A DNA stretch of 64,000 nucleotides from Escarpia spicata (Eukaryota > Annelida > Polychaeta > Sabellida > Siboglinidae). Under the pieces are notes generated by a model. It ran no database searches. It was not told the origin of the DNA and saw only the letters and a list, made by a program, of their open reading frames with translations. Shown here in pieces: positions 59,301-64,000 of this stretch. The stretch is from NCBI GenBank assembly GCA_963995525.1, contig OZ023209.1:68231347-68295346 (forward strand), in the 5' to 3' direction. The stretch's first letter is position 1, and every line of letters starts with the position of its first letter. The position numbers and the translations under genes are program-made.

Positions 59301-59513
59301 CCACTGTATCACACACCATCCGACCACTGTATCACACACCATCCGACCACTGTATCACACACCATCCGAGCACTGTATCACACACCATCCGACCACTGTA
59401 TCACACACCATCCGACCACTGTATCACACACCATCCGACCACTGTATCACACACCATCCGACCACTGTATCACACACCATCCGACCACTGTACCACACGC
59501 CGTTCGAGCAATG
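56333..59513 (+). repeat. 23-bp satellite, about 138 copies, with a 1004-codon spurious frame
   Basis: Unit accatccgaccactgtatca then cac. Variants: accgtccg, gagcactg, gtatgaca, accaccc. No unit contains a stop on plus in any frame. Since 23 is coprime to three, each frame cycles through all phases, giving a 23-residue repeat (HCITHHPTTVSHT.. RPLYHTPSD). The 1004-codon frame starts in antisense LINE sequence at 56067, so it is not a gene. A higher-order duplication is visible: the variant cacacaatccgaccactgta recurs at 58181 and 58871, exactly 690 bases (30 units) apart, and again at 59174. Confidence 0.97.
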
Positions 59514-59916
59514 TGAGTAGTAAATTGCAATAATTCGAAAACAAAATGAGTTTGGGATTCCATAGATTATACTCTTTAAAATTACACCATATATGCTGAA
59601 ATATCTTCAATACTTTTGGATATATTTCTACCTAGTCGCTACTCATACGCTTAGCTGCCAATATTGCCGTTATGAAATTGTGATCCCCCCAAGATCCTCA
59701 CTGCGAATGAATTTTGAAGAACAAACTATTAGTCTACGAACCACCCCAGTGGGCTCTCTAACCCTAACCCTAACCACCCCAGTGGGCTCGCAGATCGCAC
59801 ACAAAGTGTCAGCCACATACGTGCAAAAGTGAATATTTTGAACCTTCAGCCTTCGCCTACAAACCGGCTTCGCTGCAAATACAGCATCAATATTTGACAA
59901 ACTCGTTACTCGTTGT
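59514..59916. other. Spacer with a short telomere-like stretch
   Basis: accaccccagtgggctc occurs twice around taaccctaaccctaacc (59758-59775). The TTAGGG-type stretch is under three units. No gene was seen. Confidence 0.5.
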
Positions 59917-60475
59917 AGACAGAGGCAGACCGAGTTTCTTCCACTCCTACAACACAACCACATGGAAATACTGCAAAGTCTTAACAAGTCTTCTAACTGA
60001 TATACAACACTTGGGGTCTCAGTTGTAGACAGGGACTGACCGAGACCCTTCCACTCCTACAACACAACCACATGGTAATACTGCCAAGTCTTCCAATAGA
60101 TATACAACACTTGGGGTCTCAGTTGTAGACAGGGACTGACCGAGACCCTTCCACTCCTACAACACAACCACATGGTAATACTGCCAAGTCTTCCAATAGA
60201 TATACAACATTTGGTGTCTCAGTTGTAGACAGGGACTGGCCGAGCCCTTTCCACTCCTACAACATAACAACTACCTTGGGGTCTCAATTGTAGACAGGGA
60301 CCGGCCGAGCCTCTCCCACTCCTACAACACAACAACTACCTTGGAGTCTCAGTTGTAGACAGGGACTGACCGAACCTCTCCCACTCCTACAACACAACAC
60401 CTACTTTGTAGTCTCAGTTGTAGACAGGGACTGACCGAGGCTCTTCCACTCCTGCAACACTACCACTTGGTTTTA
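59917..60475 (+). repeat. 100-bp tandem repeat passing into 64-67 bp units
   Basis: agttgtagacagggactg starts at 60021, 60121, 60221, then 60287, 60351 and 60415. The first units are 100 bp and contain acacaaccacatggtaatac. Later units have lost about 35 bp of that part. Confidence 0.93.
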
Positions 60476-60837
60476 AAGTATATTACTATGCCTTAGTTCC
60501 ATAACTACAAATTAGATTTCTTAAATCCACCTGCATTTATAAATAAAGTCACACATTACTCTACGCTGTAAACCAAGTTATACGACAAAACACAATCGTG
60601 AGTACTACCGTTTGATATAATAAAATTATAAATGTACGTTGCAAGCTCTCTTCTAAATTACTGTTTTATATCAGCGATGACCAATTGGAACTGAGAAGGT
60701 GGTCCTATAATTTCGCAAAGTCCCCAAAATTAGTAGTGTTTCAAATTGGTTCAATCCACCACAATTAAATGGCGTGTGGCTTAATAGTTTGATTAGTCCC
60801 ACTAAAATAAAATATTCTAAAATAATGAGCATCATCT

Positions 60838-61175
60838 CATGTTATACCTGCCAGATTCACCTGACATGACAAAGTTTTCCTCGAGACATTGTCTACCCCA
60901 CTAACAGCTTTCGTATCCAGAGCAGTGTCATTGTGCATTATATGTGTTTTGTTTGATAGGTAACGCTTCGGTTGTGATTTATTCTCTTCGAGAAAAGTGG
61001 TGTCGACGCGGTCCACCCACTCACGCGCAGTGCTGTCTTTCGACTTGAAAATTATTAAAACAGACCCGAGATGCAGCATTTCCATTAGTACGTGAGAACA
61101 ATGGTTTTTAGCAGTACGTAGGTCTAACCTTGATGTTGCTAACAGCACTGCGCAACAAGAGGCTAATGTTTTCAT
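60838..61175 (-). CDS. Candidate first exon with signal-peptide-like start
   Basis: An ATG-initiated open segment on minus starts MKTLASCCAVLLATSRLDLR, with the charge and hydrophobic pattern of a secretion signal. It continues for about 110 residues (EWVDRVDTTFLEENKSQPKR, NKTHIMHNDTALDTK; NKT and NDT are potential N-glycosylation sites). Near its end it reads CTGGCAG|gtataac, a plausible splice donor. No family was recognised and no second exon found. Confidence 0.25.
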
Positions 61176-61239
61176 TATAACAGACTACGTCTAAGTTTTA
61201 AAGTAATTGAAATCACCCGACAGTTACCAGACAGTCTCT

Positions 61240-61545
61240 CCACTTTGTGTGCAACTTCACCATCACCGCCGCTGATGTTAAATTCGACCAATTTGCTCGA
61301 CCTCGTTAAGAATCAAAGGTACACAAAATTAATGATCGTTGCGTTGGGGATATGGGCGGCAACACAAGACGTACTGTCGTCACCTGCTGCATACTTCGGC
61401 AACTGCTACTTGAACCGACCTTCCGACGGCAATGAGTTCAAAGACTCTTTGTCTATCACTTATGCGACTTGGCAATAAGCTACTTATGCTGAGTGGAAAT
61501 ATAAATCCCAACCCCGGACCTACGGGGTTGGAATTTATCAACCCA
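61240..61545 (+). mobile_element. LINE ORF 5' end with a 2A-like motif
   Basis: 61477-61521 encodes KLLMLSGNINPNPGP, followed by TGLEFINP and a stop. The pattern LLxLSGDIxxNPGP is typical of the N-terminus of some CR1/L2-type LINE proteins, where it can act as a 2A-like ribosome-skipping peptide. Here the canonical Asp and Glu of DxExNPGP are Asn and Asn. The upstream open segment (61245-61478) may be part of the same N-terminal region in another frame. It probably belongs with the endonuclease at 62490-63255, split by the RTE-like relic. Confidence 0.6.
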
Positions 61546-61649
61546 TAAACTGTTTTACCAAAACGCTACCAGCATTGTCGGCAAACTAATTAGTACAAAT
61601 GTATTGCAATAACCAATATATGGCTTGTTTGGGTTTGTTTATCCAATTC

Positions 61650-62475
61650 CGGACGTTGCAGCCTTGGTGGATTGTCCATAGACAGCTCTTTCATTCGCCA
61701 GTCTCCCCACTCGCCAGACGTCTGCTCCCACCCATTCCTCTATGTCCTTATCCCATTGTCTTCTAGGTCTTCCCCTGCTTCTGTTGCCTTCCACTTTCCT
61801 TCCATCATTAGTCTCTCTAGAGACTGATACCGTTTCACATGGCCGAAATAACTTAGTTTATGTTTCTTTACAAAGTTCAATAAAGTCCCGAGTATAACAC
61901 GAAACTCATCTGCGATGGATTCGTTGGTTCTACGTTCTGTCCACGAAACTCGTATTATCTTTCTATAACACTTGTTTTCAAATGCATTTATACGTTTAGT
62001 AAAGTTCTTATTAAGAGTCCAGGTTTCGCATTCATACGTAGCCGATGGAAATATGCAGACTCGGATAATTCGCAGTTTCATATCTTTGTTCGTTGCTTAC
62101 CCAACAGCTTCTTCATCTCCGTCAACTTTTTACTCGCCACTGCCAACATCCGCTTGATCTCTTTCGTCCCATCTCCATCCGCTTCTATCAGTGACCCCAG
62201 ATATTCAAAACTTTTCACTCGTTCTATTTCCTCGCCATCTACTGTGACGCCTGATGGTTCTCGACATACCTTGACATCCACAATCTTAGTCTTCTTTGCG
62301 TTTAGTTTCAATCCTTTCATCTCGCTGTGCTCTTTAACAGTAATTATTAGTTTATCCAATCCTTCTTTTGTATCGGATATTAACGCTGTGTCATTTCATA
62401 TATCTCCTGTCCATACACTTTCAGTCCATTAAAATACTTACTTCTCGTGTCAGTCTCGACTTTTCTCAGGATATT
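61650..62475 (-). mobile_element. RTE-like LINE relic, RT C-terminal part
   Basis: Minus strand: GLKLNAKKTKIVDVK, SFEYLGSLIEADGDGTKEIK, ASKKLTEMKKLL, then after a frameshift IRVCIFPSATYECETWTLNK, RINAFENKCYRKIIRVSWTE, KLSYFGHVKRYQSLERLMME. This order (YLGSxI..DG..EIK, YGxExWTLxK, AFExxCYRxxLRIxW) is that of RTE-type endonuclease-reverse transcriptases. The RT active site is not included. Confidence 0.85.
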
Positions 62476-62489
62476 ATCTATGTATAGAC

Positions 62490-63255
62490 TGAATAGGTGG
62501 GGGTGGTGGTGGCCACGGGGGATATTTTCGACAACGAGGTACTGACAAATTCATACAACATCCACAGAATAAACAGGGACAGTACAGTTGTGACAAAAAG
62601 AAATAAAAAATGTCGCGGTGGTGGTGGTTTGATTACAGTGAGCAATATGTATTGTTCCAAACGAAGACTGGTTCTGGAAACTGATTTGCGAATGAAAGGA
62701 CAGAGTTTCTACTTAAGATGTATTTACGTCGTCCCGACCTGGTCGGGTGTGGACACATGGTCAGAGTTCGACAAGTCGCTAGAACTGATCACTAGAGCTA
62801 TGAACCCTGATTTCGATTGTATGATACTTTCGGGCGACTTCAATCGCCCAAATATTCAACGGACACCGTCAAACAACACTAACCTTACGTCCCATTAATG
62901 GACCAATCCACAGTAAGTTGAAATGTTATGTGAATACGGCCTTGTGCAGTGCAGCACTGACCACACGTGCAACGAGCACAGATCTTGTCTTTGTGCATGA
63001 CCGAGAGTGGAACGTTAAGAAATCGGACAAGGCTGTGAAATCCACCCACGACACCCTGCATAGTTAACTCATGTGTGCCAACAAAACAAAGCAAAAACCT
63101 GCGGAACGCTTTGCTATGAACTATCGCAAAGTAGACTTGATTCATCTAAGACATTTCTTGTATTGGTCGTTTGTCAATAACAGTACTGACATTGACAAGA
63201 GCTTCTTTAACGCGAGATTGTGTGTTGCGTTACCGGGAATCAGCTTGGAATAGTG
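62490..63255 (+). mobile_element. LINE endonuclease and linker fragment
   Basis: Plus strand: DNEVLTNSYNIHRINRDS, GGGGLITVSNMYCSKRRLVL, FYLRCIYVVPTWSGVDTWSE, DCMILSGDFNRPNIQ (the SGDFN metal-site motif). Then, after a frameshift, STDLVFVHDREWNVKKSDKA, VKSTHDTL, KPAERFAMNYRKVDLIHLRH and NARLCVALPGISLE, a linker. There is no RT downstream. It has the same orientation as the 2A-like 5' end at 61240-61545. Confidence 0.8.
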
Positions 63256-63362
63256 ATTAGCAGGAAGTTCAGACCCCAGCCCTCTATGGTTGTGAGTGTC
63301 GAGAAAGCTAACGAAGATGCATACTCGTTAATGCATATAATGACGTTATTTAATTTAAGTGT

Positions 63363-63640
63363 AGCGCCGTGGTGCAGTGGCTAGAGCTTTTGACTCTCAA
63401 GAGAGAACCCGGGTTCGATTCCTGTGCTGCGGTGTCGAACCTTGGGCAAGTTCGTTCACTATACGTTGTTCCAGTTCACTCAGCTGTATGAATGAGTATC
63501 TGGCTATAGACAGCGGTGGATAGTTGTGTACGAACAGTCTTCGCGCATTCATTGCAGCGTGGCTGGATGTTTCCCAAAGAAGTAGAGATGGTGTTCGAGT
63601 GAACAGGTCTGCCGCTATATAAGAACTTACCTTTACCTTT
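63363..63640 (+). mobile_element. tRNA-derived SINE, copy 2 (CORE-like body)
   Basis: A box tggtgcagtggctagagc and a perfect B box gggttcgattcc spaced as in a tRNA. The body has gtcgaaccttgggcaagttc and the tail gctatataagaacttacctt. Homologous to 9858-10172 but lacking that copy's 50-bp 3' segment. The intact promoter boxes suggest it is younger. Confidence 0.9.
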
Positions 63641-64000
63641 TAATTGTAACCCGACGACTTAGTGTGACTAAAAATCAATACACAATTTGGACGTTGTATG
63701 ATTGGTATATTTTATAACGCTACCATAACAGCAATATTACGAAACGGGTGTGTTTACTGGGAAGCTTAGCTACAACTAATTATATTCGCAAACTAATAGT
63801 TACATTTCAAAAACGAAATATTTTATAAATGTATTTAAAATATGTCTACACCTTGGCCTTGACTTTTGGTGAGGGCCTTGTCAATCCAAACTTGCCCCAG
63901 GGCCCCGGTACGCTTAATCCGCCTCTGCCCTATACTGCATAATTCCAACCCCAACTATGGGCAAGCAGTACTGGGTAGACCATTCTCATTAACTGTTAGG
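63641..64000. other. End of window; possible hAT-type terminus
   Basis: 63911-63927 reads cgcttaatccgcctctg; its complement starts cagaggcggattaag, similar to terminal repeats of hAT-like DNA transposons. The partner end was not found. Nothing else could be assigned. Confidence 0.3.

Noticed and set aside
59758..59775. Interstitial telomere
   Set aside because: Fewer than three TTAGGG-type units, inside a duplicated accaccccagtgggctc context.

Overview
The window reads as nuclear DNA of an animal, most likely a marine invertebrate (mollusc-like or another lophotrochozoan; the species cannot be fixed from sequence alone). The reasons are: a split, conserved animal gene (TTC38-like) with canonical splice sites; many dead APE-type non-LTR retrotransposons of L2, CR1, Rex1/Babar-like and RTE-like type; tRNA-derived SINEs with a CORE-like body; a solo LTR; and a very high load of minisatellites and dinucleotide arrays. 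There is nothing bacterial: no operons, no ribosome binding sites and no dense coding. Almost all long open frames are artefacts of tandem repeats or pieces of dead reverse transcriptases.

The one gene I can support well is a tetratricopeptide repeat protein 38 (TTC38) orthologue on the minus strand. Nine exons can be read between 55323 and 41891. They join in phase into about 311 codons, covering the middle and most of the C-terminal half of the family. The N-terminal exons (upstream of 55323) and the last exon(s) (below 41891) were not found. One intron is GC-AG, and one exon opens with TGA where the family has Arg, so the copy may be a pseudogene, a null allele or a sequence error. Its introns hold a 17-bp minisatellite with two L2 insertions, a Helitron-like 3' end, another L2, a pure GAGAGG tract, and a five-copy array alternating CTCF-like and CRE-like motifs.

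Layout. 1-5 kb: degenerate repeats and unrecognised AT-rich DNA with one candidate exon. 5-10 kb: a Rex1-like LINE tail, a 49-bp minisatellite, a 3'-truncated reverse transcriptase, and a SINE. 10-17 kb: a LINE ORF1 relic, AT microsatellites with three LINE 3' ends in a row, and an unrecognised dead ORF. 18-22 kb: a 93-bp satellite with an open frame, a dinucleotide cluster inside a 20-bp inverted repeat, a 33-bp hairpin, and a second 49-bp minisatellite. 23-29 kb: LINE relics, one candidate exon, and a GT/GA microsatellite. 29-36 kb: a 38-bp minisatellite broken by a solo LTR and a LINE, a 15-bp minisatellite, and a nearly complete Rex1-like LINE. 38-41 kb: a nearly complete CR1. 41.9-55.3 kb: TTC38. 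55.3-59.5 kb: a LINE cut by a 3.2-kb array of a 23-bp unit. 59.5-64 kb: a 100-bp repeat, a LINE 5' end with a 2A-like motif, an RTE-like relic, a LINE endonuclease, and a second SINE.

Apart from TTC38 no gene pathway is visible. The window is mainly a record of repeat expansion and retrotransposon insertion around one housekeeping-type gene.
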